The translations under genes and the position numbers were made by a program. The notes below the pieces were generated by a model, which had not been told where the DNA came from, did not search any database, and saw only the letters and a list, made by a program, of their open reading frames with translations. A DNA stretch of 64,000 bases from Syngnathus acus (taxonomy: Eukaryota; Chordata; Actinopteri; Syngnathiformes; Syngnathidae). Positions 53,424 to 64,000 of the stretch are shown one piece after another; the first letter of the stretch is position 1; each line of letters starts with the position of its first letter. The stretch covers positions 8,054,104-8,118,103 of the forward strand of contig NC_051105.1 in the NCBI RefSeq assembly GCF_901709675.1. Reading direction: 5' to 3'.

Positions 53424-56400
53424 ATGGTAAGTCGATTGGTTTTTAAATATGAATTGTAATCTTTGACTATAAATTTATCCGTGTGTTGTAGTTGTTTTTA
53501 ATGTCGAACGTTAGCCTGGTACACATTTATGTATTTAGCATTGGCTAAATCCATCCTAATCAATGACTAGCCACTAACTAAAACGTCTCAAAACAGCACG
53601 GACGCACATTACACAATATTTCTTTTATCTTATCTCAACACTTACTTTCCCTCAGTCAAAGATTCTAAAATATTAGTGTTAGTCTAAGCTCTAATTGTTC
53701 TTGGACTTACTCAAGACCTTCTAGTTACCAGACGAGACTTTCAGATCTGTCAGGTTGCTAGTTACAGGTTTATTTAGTCTATCCCAGAACCAATTGAAAC
53801 AGCATTTTGTTACTATGCGACTCAGGAACATTAAACCCAGTCCTGAAAACGTAATTTTTCACGGCTGCTTCTTCTTTAATCAAAAATAATTTCATCTTTT
53901 CACCATGTTCTTTGGTGATTTAACTTGCCTTACCTAACATCTGCTTTGAATGTCGTTCCAGGTGTTTGACATGAACCCAGCTAGTCCAAACCACTGCTCC
54001 ATATTTGACTTGTCTTCCAAAGATGAGGCCTTCACAGGACTCAGAGAAGTTAACCCCATCCTAAAAGAAAGTGCTAACAGAGAGCCAGCCTTAGAAAGTA
54101 TAAAGTGTTGTATTTTCATGATATATGTGTTATGTTAATAATGAACCGTTGTCACTGTTGGATTTCATTGCTTTCAGAGTTAGAAGATAAAGCGTCGGAG
54201 GATGTCAGAGAGATCTCGGATAAGATGGCCTGCTCTGCCTGCAGATGCTCCTTCATTAACCGTGAAGAACAGGTAATCACTTTTACCGTAGAACCACAGT
54301 TTATGAATGACCAATTTTACAAACTATATTTTTAAGAAAATAAATTGTGCCCCCTGAGTCAAGGAACATATTGCATTTGTAAACCTATGTTTTGCTGTGT
54401 TTATGGACCAAGAATTTTGACATGAGTTGACAGAGCAAACGTGTCAAATTTTCAGATGGAACACTACAAGCTCGACTGGCATCGATTCAACTTGAGACTA
54501 AAAATGTCAGGAAAGCCGCCAGTTACTACAGAGGAGTTTGAGAGGAAGACAGGAATTGGTAAGGAAAAAATGTTTGACACAGTCGGACATTATGTCACTT
54601 ATACACATGTCCATATCACCGAACAGGAGATATGTCAAGTATCTCAGGTTCAGAGTCTGACGACGAAGAATCCGATAAGGATGAGGGCGAAACGGACTGG
54701 AGCGCCGCTGGTGGGGATAACGACAACTCGGATGATTCGAGCTTAATGACAAGAAGGTTCTCCAGCAAAGTGCTCTTTCAGGATTCAGCGGGACATTACT
54801 TGTCAGTCTACCGCTGCATTCTTCACGGAAAGGTAAGGTTTAAGACTAGAACCCTTTCTAGGCCTAAATTTCTCTGAGAGCTATACTAAATTTATAAGTA
54901 GTACCAGAGAAAGATTGTTGAGTGACTTTTTTATTTTTGAAGCTGGTTTTAATTATATTTTTATTTATCAGTCAAATGAGGAGCAAGATTTGGAGTCCTG
55001 CTTAAAATCCATCACTAAGAGGACAATGTGGATAATCCTCATGACAGGTGGCGGCCATTTTGCTGGCGGAGTATTCCAAGGGTATGCTCGTCCTTTTTAC
55101 GTTTTCACTTGTGTGGAGTTGGCTGGTGAATAATTCTGACTTCAAGGAATTGAGCAAAATTGAGCGCATCAATCTTGTAGTGGAGCTGTTGTTTTGTCAA
55201 ATGTTTTAAAAAAAAAATTCAGGCCAACAGACTCCATATTTTTCACACTGTCCAATGTTTCCTAACATTATGGTTTCACTTACTAAGGAAAGAAGTCCTT
55301 CAGCACAAGACCTTCCATCGATACACCGTGCGGGCCAAGAGGGGCACCGCTCAAGGACTCAAGGATTCTCAAAACCGCAGTCACACACCAAAGTCTGCGG
55401 GAGCCGCGCTAAGACGCTACAACGAGGCGGCGCTAGTCAAGGCAACCACCGCGCTACCTTTGCACTTAACTTTTTTTTTTTCACGATACCTAGAGGTCCT
55501 AACTTGCTTCATGTACGTTTTTACAGGATATCCAGGATCTTTTGATGAACTGGGGAGATCACTTGAAGGAAGCATCAGCCATATTTATACGAGCTCCAAG
55601 CTACATTAAGACAATCTTCTTTGGCGGCCGCACAAGTCCGCTCGAAAAGAAGGACGGCAGAATTCGCAGCATTCCCTTCCCCACGCGCAGGGCAACCTTT
55701 CGGGAAGTACATCGGGTTCACAGTGTGCTTTCCACAGTGGATGTTTACGGTAAATTGAATGATTACTAACTTGTACAATATGTATGTGTCGAAGTGGTTT
55801 GTCACACAGATGTTGTACGATCAAATGTTGATGCAACTTCTTGCTCCAGGGAAGGACACTGACCTGTCCACATTCAGCAGTGTATCAAAGAAGGCATGGA
55901 AGAAAACTGTCCAACCTGCAGCGCCACCGAGAACAGAACAAGAGGAAGGTCAGTTTCAGTATCAGAAACCGACTCTGCAATTTTACACTGCCATAGTATA
56001 AAGTTTATTGATTAGACATCGATCGATGTTATCTCCATAAGAAGGGTCATGAACTGTGTTATACCACTACGACTATCAATTTGTTATTGGTACATCCGTA
56101 GAAGATATCCAGAGCAGCTCAGATGAAGAGGAAGGAGGTGGCATCCAGCTTGAGATGGTGGAGTTGACCATTGGAACACAGGATCTCAAGGAGTTTGACA
56201 TCCAACCCTCCAGACACAATAGGAGGAGGTGGAGAAGGAGGAGAAAGAAGGAGGAGGAGGAGGAGGAAGACAAACATGAAGAGGGTGCGTCTCCTTATGG
56301 AAAGTCAAGCGTTTGCTATTAATTAATTGTAATGATTATCATAATTCTTTATCAGATGCGGGAGAACTTAGTAACACCGAAGCAGACGACATAAATGTGG

Positions 56401-57728
56401 AAGCTGACACCCCTCAGCAAACACAACCGAAGAACAAGAGTAGGAGGAAGAAACAAGCTGAAGGTAAATTAACACTCGACATTGAGTGAAACCTGATTTC
56501 AGTAAGCGCCAATAGATTTTTTTGGAGGATTCTTTTGCGATCCTTCTATGGGAGGAATGATTTAGTTGAGTGGTTCCACCGTACGAGCCTGTGTTGTCCT
56601 CTCACAGAAGCACCGGAGGACTCATGGGACTACAGTCTGAGGGACGCGCTCTTCACAGCCTGCAAGGTCGGAGATGTAGATGCCTTGGGCCGTCTCCTCC
56701 GTCTTTCCGAAGAGCCTCGGAAGACGTTGGTTGACAAGCCTGCAGATACCCGCATTCCTTTGACTCTTCTTAATAAGCACATTGACTCTTCGGGCTTCAC
56801 TTTGCTGCACGTTGCATCAGTGGCTGCTCAGAAGGCTGCCGTCAGGCTGCTGCTGGATGCTGGAGCTGACCCGGCATGCAGGTAGGAATAGAATTTCTTT
56901 TATTTTTATTTTTTTATTTTTAAAATACCTGTTAAAACTTGGTGCTCCATGTACTATAGAAGTTTGAGGGGAGTATTTCTCAATTTTGAAATGGTGTATC
57001 ATAAGCTTTTCTCCCAGTGATAAGAAAGGGCAGACCCCATATAACGTCAGCCCCGACAAGGACACCAGGAACGTGTTTCGGAAGTACATGGGCGAACATC
57101 CCGACAAGTACGACTACAACAAGGCTCGGGTAGGAAGCTTAGCATGTCAACTTTGACACGTGCACGCAAATGAAATCGACTTTTAGCATCTGCTCTCCCC
57201 AAAGGTACCTGGGCCTTTAACGTCAGAGATCGAATCGATGAAGACGGAGAAGAAAAAGGCTCAAAAGGCGCTGAAAAAACAACGTGAAAAGACACTAAAG
57301 GAGGAGAAGAGGAAACAGGAAATGGAAGAGGAGGAAAAGAAGAAATTTGCGTCCTTATCAGATCGGGAAAAGGTGACTTCTGTTCTTGTGCAAATGTTTA
57401 TTTAATACTCATTTGAATTCCAGCCTGTATTAAACAGTTGTTTTGAACACCAGAGAGCTTTGGCAGCTGAAAGGAGGTTAGCAGAACAAGTAGCAGCAAC
57501 TGGAGTCAGCCTCTCCAACGTCAAGTAAGACTCTTGTGTGGCCACGTTCGAAAAGTGTCACAAAATGTCCAGCAAATGTCAATTTTGTCCTTTTTCACCA
57601 GGAGATGCTTTCAGTGTGGTGAGTCTCTGCTGGGCAAGATCCCGTTCCAATACCTGGATTTCTCCTTCTGCACCCCTCGATGTGTGCAAGCGCATCGCAA
57701 AGCTAACGCTCCAGCAGGAAAGAGCTAA
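53424..57728 (+). CDS. ankzf1: ANKZF1 / Vms1-type peptidyl-tRNA hydrolase of ribosome quality control, 16 exons, 723 aa
   Basis: Exons: 53424-53426 (coding part only), 53962-54097, 54178-54272, 54456-54558, 54627-54832, 54972-55081, 55288-55441, 55527-55749, 55850-55948, 56102-56284, 56356-56463, 56608-56881, 57018-57129, 57205-57372, 57454-57524, 57602-57728. ANKZF1/Vms1 releases stalled nascent chains from tRNA on 60S subunits and binds p97. Seen in order: a C2H2-type zinc finger (CSACRCSF, then HYKLDWH), the Vms1 release domain with RGTAQGLKD, whose glutamine (Q240) is the conserved catalytic residue, basic/acidic linkers, ankyrin repeats ([20 protein letters not shown]), a charged coiled coil with a degenerate p97-binding helix (QKALKKQR), and a C-terminal treble-clef CFQCG/FCTPRC. 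Human has 726 residues. Intron 7 appears to begin with GC. Translation could instead start at ATG 53971 (MNPAS), which aligns best with the human N terminus. Confidence 0.93.
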
Positions 57729-57754
57729 AGACTCTAAAATGAAGGTACTGCAGT

Positions 57755-57760
57755 AATAAA
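57755..57760 (+). terminator. ankzf1 polyadenylation signal
   Basis: AATAAA 27 nt past the ankzf1 stop codon. Cleavage 10-30 nt downstream would fall at about 57770-57790, inside the end of the convergent glb1l gene. Confidence 0.7.
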
Positions 57761-57783
57761 ATATTTTAAGATGGAAACGACAT

Positions 57784-57789
57784 TTTATT
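57784..57789 (-). terminator. glb1l polyadenylation signal
   Basis: Plus-strand TTTATT reads AATAAA on the minus strand, starting 17 nt past the glb1l stop codon. This predicts a 3' UTR of only about 30-50 nt, overlapping the ankzf1 3' end. Confidence 0.65.
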
Positions 57790-57805
57790 GTTTCAAACTT
57801 GATGG

Positions 57806-60800
57806 TCATGACTTAGCAGCTTTGGCTTTGAGGAGAGGTCGGTCCATGAAGAGCACCCTTGTATGTACTGGTGCCTCCTCCAGCTCCAGCACGGTGATGT
57901 TGTTGGGCAAGGTAGTGCTGAGCAAGGGTCCGGGAACATAAAGTGTTTGCTGCGGGCCTCTGGTTGGCCAATATCGCCCCAGATTGACACCGTTGATCCA
58001 AACCTGACCCTAACAGTGGATCAAGATAGGCACACTTAATTAAATTGTAAAGCGTTATTTAACTGCGCTAACCTACCTTTGTCCATTCATTTAACTTGAG
58101 AAAAGTGTCCCATGCTCGACCACTCGGCTGCAGTGTTCCCATGTAGACGCTCGGTCCAGTGGAAGGTCCGTTTGTTCCATTGTGAAGGCTAACCGTGTGA
58201 GGCCATCCAGCAGCAATGGCGCCATCAATGTCCAAAGGGTACATCTTCCAGTCAGTGAGTACATCTTGGCCCAAGATTAGGTTGCTGATGAGACCCTGGA
58301 ATTGATGTAATTTAGCCTTAAAATCATTGTTATTCTTATGAGTCTTTTCTTCATGGCCCCTTCTGTGCTCTGCTTCTTGCCGTTTGTGGGTTTCCACATG
58401 ACCTGTAACTAGACGCAATACCTGCAAAATACATTGCAGTGATGGGCCTTCATGTTCACTGACAAACAATGGATTGTTGCCTTGCCTTGTTGTCATTGAT
58501 ATGGCTGCCAAAATTAACTCTTCCCATATTCTCCACAAGAATGTCCATGATGTCCCCCTGCCGTCCAGTCACGTTTACCACCAGTACGATGTCTCTCTCC
58601 AAGAGACCCTGGAAAACCTGTTCACATAATTCGACCCAAATAATAACATTCAAACTCGATTTGACTTGTAACACACAAGTTGGTTGCGAGAGCTTACCCC
58701 ATTGACGGACACATACGCGCGGTCACGAACGCCATTCATGGGAGAGATGAGCGGTGTGGGCTCTGCAAGGTCCCGGGGAAGACTGGTCCGATACAGCATG
58801 TAGCCGTAGTACTGAACACAAATGACGCGTTAGATTTGAGGCAAACCAGCAGCCAGGAGATTTCTGTTTTGAGAGGGACGCTACCTGTTTGAGCTCCTCA
58901 AAAGTCAAAGGGTACTTTGATAAAACAGGCTCCATAGAAAGTGTGTCCAATAGACTACTGATGTTGCCCACCTGGGGGGGAAACATGTTTGCATGAGAGA
59001 CAAAGTACCAAAAATGTGATTGCCGGCAAAAAAAAAATCTATTAAAAAACTGCAAACAACTTATTAGTAAGCTTATGCATTACAAATTTGCATTAAAAAA
59101 GGATAACTGTAAGCTATAAATATAAAAATATTTTTTTTTAAGTCTGAGTTTCAAGCTTTCAACTAAATTACTAAAATACTGTCAATGAACTTTTCTACAA
59201 TTTTATGCATTGAGATGCACCTTGATATAAAAAAAAAAATGGCTTCCTGGAAATTATACGTAATACAACTTGTGGTAAAAACTTACCTTTCTGAGCATCA
59301 CAAAGCCGTAGGCAAATTTGGGAGTAGCGGGTGGCATCGGTCCGAGGGGAATGCTCTTAAACTGCAGAGAAAATGACACGATGCTGTTTTTCACTACGTG
59401 TGCAAGTGTAGGCGTTCTATCAACATTGTGTAGGTGGTGTGTCAAGCCATCATGCCGTTTTAATGACGTCTCGGATGGCCATCAGTTTCTCTGTGGGGTC
59501 CCCTGCCTCTGATAGCGGGGCGTCATAATCGTAACTCGTCACCACGGGACGGAATCTGGTGTCATGGTCAGCGCCTTAGCATAAATCGTGACAAGAGTTG
59601 AGTGACAAAGAAACAAGGAAGATATTAAATACTGCAAGTATAGGCAGTGACTTTAAACCCCACCATTCCAGTAGCCAAAGTTGGTCCCTCCTTCAAACAT
59701 GTACCTGGGGGAGGAGGGAGGTGGTGGAGTAAACTAAAGCTAAACTAAATCGTTTTCAAATTCAAAATAGAGGTCAGCCAGCCGAAGAGATTTCTACTCT
59801 GGAGAAAAAAAAAAAAAAGTACTTAACGTTTGTATGGACATACATGTTGACGTTAGCGCCCATGCTTAGCATCTCTGCTAACCCTCTGCTGACCTTCTGA
59901 GTATCAACCATGGCATGTTCATCACCCCAGTGGTCCAACCAGCCAGTATAATACTCTGAGTTGACCTGCAACATTTCACAAGAACATATTTCACTTGTGC
60001 CAATAAATACCGCAAGGATAACTTTGTGTTACAACTCACCAAAGGACCTTGCGGTTCAAACCGCCTTTGCCTGTTGAAGGCTTCTGTTATGTTGTCACCT
60101 ACGCAAAAGCAAACACAACTATGACTTCCGATCAAATACGCTGTTCTTAAAGACCATTCCCAGCAAATGCCAAACCTGTGCCAAAGTCCACAGTGGCGTA
60201 TAATCCCTCCAGAGTCCCGCATGTCATTTCCTTATCCGTGTTGCCATCGGTGGTGAACAGGACGGTGTCTTGGCCCAGAAAAACTCTCAGAAGGGTCCGC
60301 AGGTGACGCATGTAGTTGTAGTCACAAGCGTAGTAGCTTCCGTACTCGTTCTCAACCTAGCGGTGACAGACAGCGGAAGCAACCGGCGGAATAGATTTGG
60401 AGGTTCCACTTGAGAAACAATGCAGTTATTCCTTTACCTGGACACTGATGATGTTCCCGCCATTAGCATACAACCAGGGTGTCATTTTGGGGAGGAGAAC
60501 AGCAAACCAGTTAGTGACCGCCTGTAAATAATCTGGAGAAAAAAAGTACAGTAATTTAAAGATATCAAGACCAAAAAAGTACTTCCTGTAGGGCTGCAAC
60601 TAACGGTTATTTTAATAATCGATTAATCTATCGACTATTTTGTTGATTAATCGATGAATCGGATTTAAAAAAGAAGTTAATTTCTGTCCCTTTATTGAAA
60701 CATGGGGCATTATTTGAGATTGATAGTGCAGAATACATGAATTATGAGTCAATTAATCATTTGATCTGTAACCTGTTAAAAAAAAAAAAGGACAAACGTT

Positions 60801-61931
60801 TTGGTTTCATTTTTATTCATTGAAAAAATAATCAGTCAGCTTTCATGGAGGATAACAGATAGTAGACTATTTATTGTTGACAAGTTGGAATTCTGAGAAT
60901 CTTGACAATTTTACATTTAAAAAAGGTATCAAAACGATTAATCGATTGTCAAAAATCACTAATTTAATAATTAGTAGTCGATTAATCGTTTTGCCTCTAA
61001 TTTTGTATGTTGTACCTGTATCAGCTGAGCGTAGGCTTATGTTGTTTCTTTGGAGTAACCATGCTGGTAACCCACCCTATAAGAGAGAAAAAGTCTGGTT
61101 ACTTCACTGTCGTAAAGCGAGGACATTTTGGCGTTGGCTTAAAACTTTGCAACGGTGACCGATTGACTTATCAATCTATCCTGTGGGATGTTTCAATTTT
61201 TCTATCGAACCAGAGGTTGCCCACAGATGGACTGTTCGAGCAAAGAGACTCCTCTGGACTTAAAAACTTAATTATATGACTTTATTACATGATTTTATCA
61301 TTCCTCACCATCTCCCATTCAGCACAGATGTATGGGCCTGGGCGCAAGATCACCAAAAGGCCTGTCTGATTGGCCAAATCCAAGAAGTGCTCCAAATCCC
61401 GATCCCCTGTGAAGTTGTGGATCCCTTCCACTGTTTCGTGGAAGTTCCAAGGAACATATCTGCGTGCAGGGCCGAAGAATATACCATCAGATAGTCCTAC
61501 ATTATTGACATAGAAGTTGTTAGTGGTTCTCCAGGCTTACATTTGGATGGCATCGAGGCCCGCCATGTACATCTTGAGCAGCCGATCCTTCCAGTAGAAA
61601 CGTGGGATTCGGGAGTAGTGGATGCTGCCTGAGACATACTGAAAGGGCTGCCCATCTTTTAGGAAGCAATTTTTTTTATAGTCTATTGTGAAGGATCTCT
61701 TAGATGACAACTGCAAGACAAAAACATGTTCTCAAAGTTAGACTTAGGAATGGACGATTAATTGATTTTGATCAATTGATTGGAGGTAGGACAAATTTAT
61801 TAATATTATTGACTTAATTGATATGTCAAGTATTTCAAAGAACAGTTTACACGTTTCATATTTTAGCTTACCCCTTTGCCAGGAGAACACATACAGCTCA
61901 ATGTGATGAAAAACAAGACACTTGCGTACAT
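57806..61931 (-). CDS. glb1l: Beta-galactosidase-1-like (GH35), 16 exons, 629 aa
   Basis: Minus-strand exons: 61931-61872, 61710-61541, 61459-61309, 61076-61016, 60532-60438, 60356-60176, 60098-60040, 59965-59844, 59704-59664, 59574-59456, 59361-59287, 58971-58885, 58811-58698, 58617-58486, 58295-58077, 58009-57806. The summed frame is open. Exon 1 encodes a short hydrophobic signal peptide. GH35 hallmarks follow: [32 protein letters not shown], the acid/base glutamate E183 in [12 protein letters not shown], the nucleophile E263 in [14 protein letters not shown], and [12 protein letters not shown]-terminal beta domains end with [15 protein letters not shown]. The enzyme removes terminal beta-galactose, probably in lysosomes or after secretion. 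Position beside ankzf1 matches human GLB1L (2q35), although many stretches read closer to GLB1 (677 aa). Introns 10 and 14 appear to have GC donors. Confidence 0.92.
60591..61003 (-). mobile_element. CGATTAATCG-rich hAT-like non-autonomous DNA element
   Basis: The left end begins tagggctgcaactaacgg and is followed by several CGATTAATC words. The right end, read in reverse, begins ttagaggcaaaacgatta and again carries CGATTAATCG words. This terminal pattern is one of the commonest hAT-like repeats in fish as I remember them. The interior has no reading frame. It sits in glb1l intron 4 between exons 5 and 4, and its right edge is only about 13 nt from the exon 4 donor. A clean target-site duplication was not identified. 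Confidence 0.6.
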
Positions 61932-62077
61932 TTTGGTTGCCTTTCGCGTTTCCCTCTAAAGAAGCCAAAACATGTCTATTTCTATTGTGTTAAACATCAT
62001 TGTGTGTGTTTCGAGCACTTAAACTCAGCAAGTGTAAACCGTCTAGTTTGCTGTTACCGAGCTGGACCATGCGCCAT

Positions 62078-62086
62078 CATGTGACC
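62078..62086. promoter_or_regulatory. CLEAR-like E-box upstream of glb1l
   Basis: TCATGTGAC (GTCACATGA on the glb1l strand) lies about 150 bp upstream of the glb1l start codon. It differs from the CLEAR core by one central base and matches the MITF/TFEB M-box TCACATG. A lysosomal-type hydrolase is a plausible target. Confidence 0.3.
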
Positions 62087-62567
62087 TACTGTGTACGTAG
62101 GCGGTGCGCGTCTTTGGACTCATAGTAGATAACGCATTCGGCTTTTACATGTATGTCAATGTCGTCGCCATATTGGATGTGGCACATTTGAACCATTAGA
62201 GAAGCTGTCTCATTCTTGTGCTTCTTGGAATAGTGTAAAGATGTACATTTATAATAATCATATTTAAGTTACACGCATTTTTTTTAGATAACCGTTTCCC
62301 CATATCCCAGCAATTGGATACACGGGTTTATTTTAACCTAGTTGAAATTTAAATGACTAAAAAATATTATATAAATCATATCCTCCATGGGCACAAGATG
62401 GCGCTCCAGAGTAGCTGATTCTATGCTCAATATAGTTTTACATATTTGGCGATAAACACGGGTTCACTGTTCTGTGGGAGACACGTTCAGATGATGGATC
62501 CACAACATACATTTGCCACATACTCCCAAGTATAGTTAATCAATATAGACGACATCATTTCTTGCGC

Positions 62568-62630
62568 GCTGTCATTGGCGATCAATGAGAACGATGCCAT
62601 ACTTTTTAGCTGTCATTGGCAATCAATGAG
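62568..62630 (+). repeat. 22 bp direct repeat, spacing 41 bp
   Basis: gctgtcattggcgatcaatg, extended by ag, occurs at 62568-62589 and again with one mismatch at 62609-62630. The copies are separated by 19 unrelated bases. It may be a remnant of a short tandem repeat. Confidence 0.75.
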
Positions 62631-62746
62631 GGTGGTGACATCCTTTGAATGACTGGATCATTTCAGCTGGTTATCAATAAGTAAGCTGGCTTTGTGATGA
62701 CGCATAATCTTTCTGATGGTTCATTGTGACACCGTGAATGCAGTAT

Positions 62747-62789
62747 TGTGTGTGTGTGTGTGTGTGTGTGTGTGGGGGGGGGGGTGGGG
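62747..62789 (+). repeat. (TG)14 followed by a G-rich run
   Basis: Fourteen TG units (62747-62774) run directly into a G tract broken by a single T. The G-rich part could form a quadruplex. Confidence 0.9.
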
Positions 62790-64000
62790 TCATGAGAATA
62801 CACACGGAGGGGAATTCACACGCAAGTAATATAGAAAGTAGTGAAGTATCGATCTGTCAAGGTGTTAAAAAAACGTCCAACGTTCTAGTTTACTACCTTT
62901 TATTGGAATCCCCTCAATTTGTTTCTGAGAAAAGCGCCCAGAATTGATTAATAATTCAATTTCTATGTGCCTGTGTTTCACCTTTATTACAGCTGCGTGT
63001 CATCATACATTTTACTACCAATGATTGGACTTGGGAAACGGATGCAGCTCTGTCATTAGAAGATCTGTGGCTGGGTGTGGATGTTTTTCCATGATTCCCA
63101 GCTCTCAAGCTTGGCAGCAAGGTGCATTTATCTTTTTTTTTTTTTTTTTTTAAATCAGGATGAATTGTTAAGCCCGTGGCCTTCATGTTTTTCTCATGGT
63201 GCTTCTCAAGAGCATGTCTCCCATGTAATGGTCTGGAACTGAGCCACTTGATATGAGTAATGAGTAACTTATTTTGAACACACGCTATCCTGCTAACTTC
63301 TAACTCTTTAAAATGTTTAATAAATGCTGGAAGACTGTTATGTAAAATTAAAAATTCTAAATAGGCCTACATTACAGTCTATATGTGTGAAGATAACTGA
63401 TGAAAATGTGCAAAGACCGTGACTGTGTAGTACTGAATTATACACTTTTTGCATTCAAACTTTTTTGCCATGTCTGTTTTTCTGATGTTTTTGGCGTCTC
63501 GTGATGCACAAGGCATCCAGCATGAGTCCTCTCTTCTTATCTATACAAGAATTTTAGATGTTACACCCTCAAACATTTTATTCCACTGACAGTGGCTTTC
63601 TTACTGGACGCCAGAGTCGACATCCAAATAAAAAGTACACGAGACCCAACCTCACTCCAATCATTGAGTCCGTCACAAGCCATCAGGGAGAAGCAACCGT
63701 CCATCTGTGTCCACCTGTTGACAAGTCATCATAACAAGAAATTGCCAATATCATTTCTAAACACACAATTATTTTGGATTTGGTGTGCCAGTGTGATGTT
63801 TCGAAAAGTATGTAGGTGCATTGAGAAGAAGCCACAAAAAATATCTGGCTGTTGCAGTTGGCACATATTTTAGTTACTCAACTTTAACCTGGTCCATCAG
63901 CACTCAACTTTTGCTCAACCCATAGGTGGCACTATTGAATTGCACAGAGAAGCTCAAACGAGCAGTAAGTCTTTAAGTTCCATTTCTTACGCTTGGCTGC

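Larger units (their letters stand above)
61932..64000. other. Region upstream of glb1l, no gene recognised
   Basis: The first 200-300 bp must include the glb1l promoter. Beyond that I see AT-rich unique sequence, a TG/G microsatellite, a 22 bp direct repeat and a T run near 63130-63151. Reading frames here are short and unlike any family I know, including the 93-codon frame at 63592. Confidence 0.6.

Noticed and set aside
61007-61279. 90-codon plus-strand frame opposite glb1l
   Set aside because: It covers glb1l exon 4 in antisense plus intron sequence. The minus-strand exon reading GGLPAWLLQ is the real signal.

Overview
This window looks like nuclear DNA from a teleost fish. The genes are vertebrate, with many phase-consistent introns. 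The order c3orf70 - igf2bp2 - tmem41a - ehhadh corresponds to a block I recall from human 3q27, and ankzf1 - glb1l corresponds to a pair I recall from human 2q35. The repeats (an L2/CR1-like LINE 3' end, a tRNA-derived SINE with a GGAT tail, a CGATTAATCG-rich hAT-like element, long CA and CCAT runs) are fish-like. A percomorph, possibly a syngnathid, is a weak impression from repeat style only.

Layout, left to right. 1-3085 is downstream or 3' UTR of c3orf70. c3orf70 (minus, 3086-11372) has two coding exons split by a 7.5 kb intron that carries a LINE fragment. 11373-17009 is a head-to-head intergenic region with a second LINE remnant. igf2bp2 (plus, 17010-41596) has 16 coding exons and a 15.9 kb intron 2, followed by a long apparent 3' UTR reaching about 46.5 kb with paired let-7 seed matches. 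tmem41a (minus, 47024-48461) has 5 exons and is divergent from ehhadh (plus, 49225-52605, 7 exons); their shared 763 bp promoter holds a perfect GTCACGTGAC site and two perfect cAMP response elements. A tRNA-Lys(TTT) gene lies at 52859-52931 (minus). ankzf1 (plus, 53424-57728) and glb1l (minus, 57806-61931, 16 exons) meet tail to tail with 77 bp between their stop codons. 61932-64000 holds only upstream sequence and simple repeats.

All six protein-coding genes could be assembled exon by exon into uninterrupted frames: 272, 610, 283, 713, 723 and 629 residues. The assembly exposes three introns that appear to start with GC rather than GT, all in ankzf1 and glb1l. The genes do not form one pathway. 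They cover mRNA regulation (igf2bp2), peroxisomal beta-oxidation (ehhadh), membrane or lipid scrambling (tmem41a), ribosome quality control (ankzf1), lysosomal-type glycan breakdown (glb1l) and a neural protein of unclear biochemistry (c3orf70). I found no prokaryotic-style defence system, CRISPR array or viral gene. The points most worth checking are the regulatory motifs, the non-canonical introns and an unexplained exon-like reading frame inside igf2bp2 intron 2.
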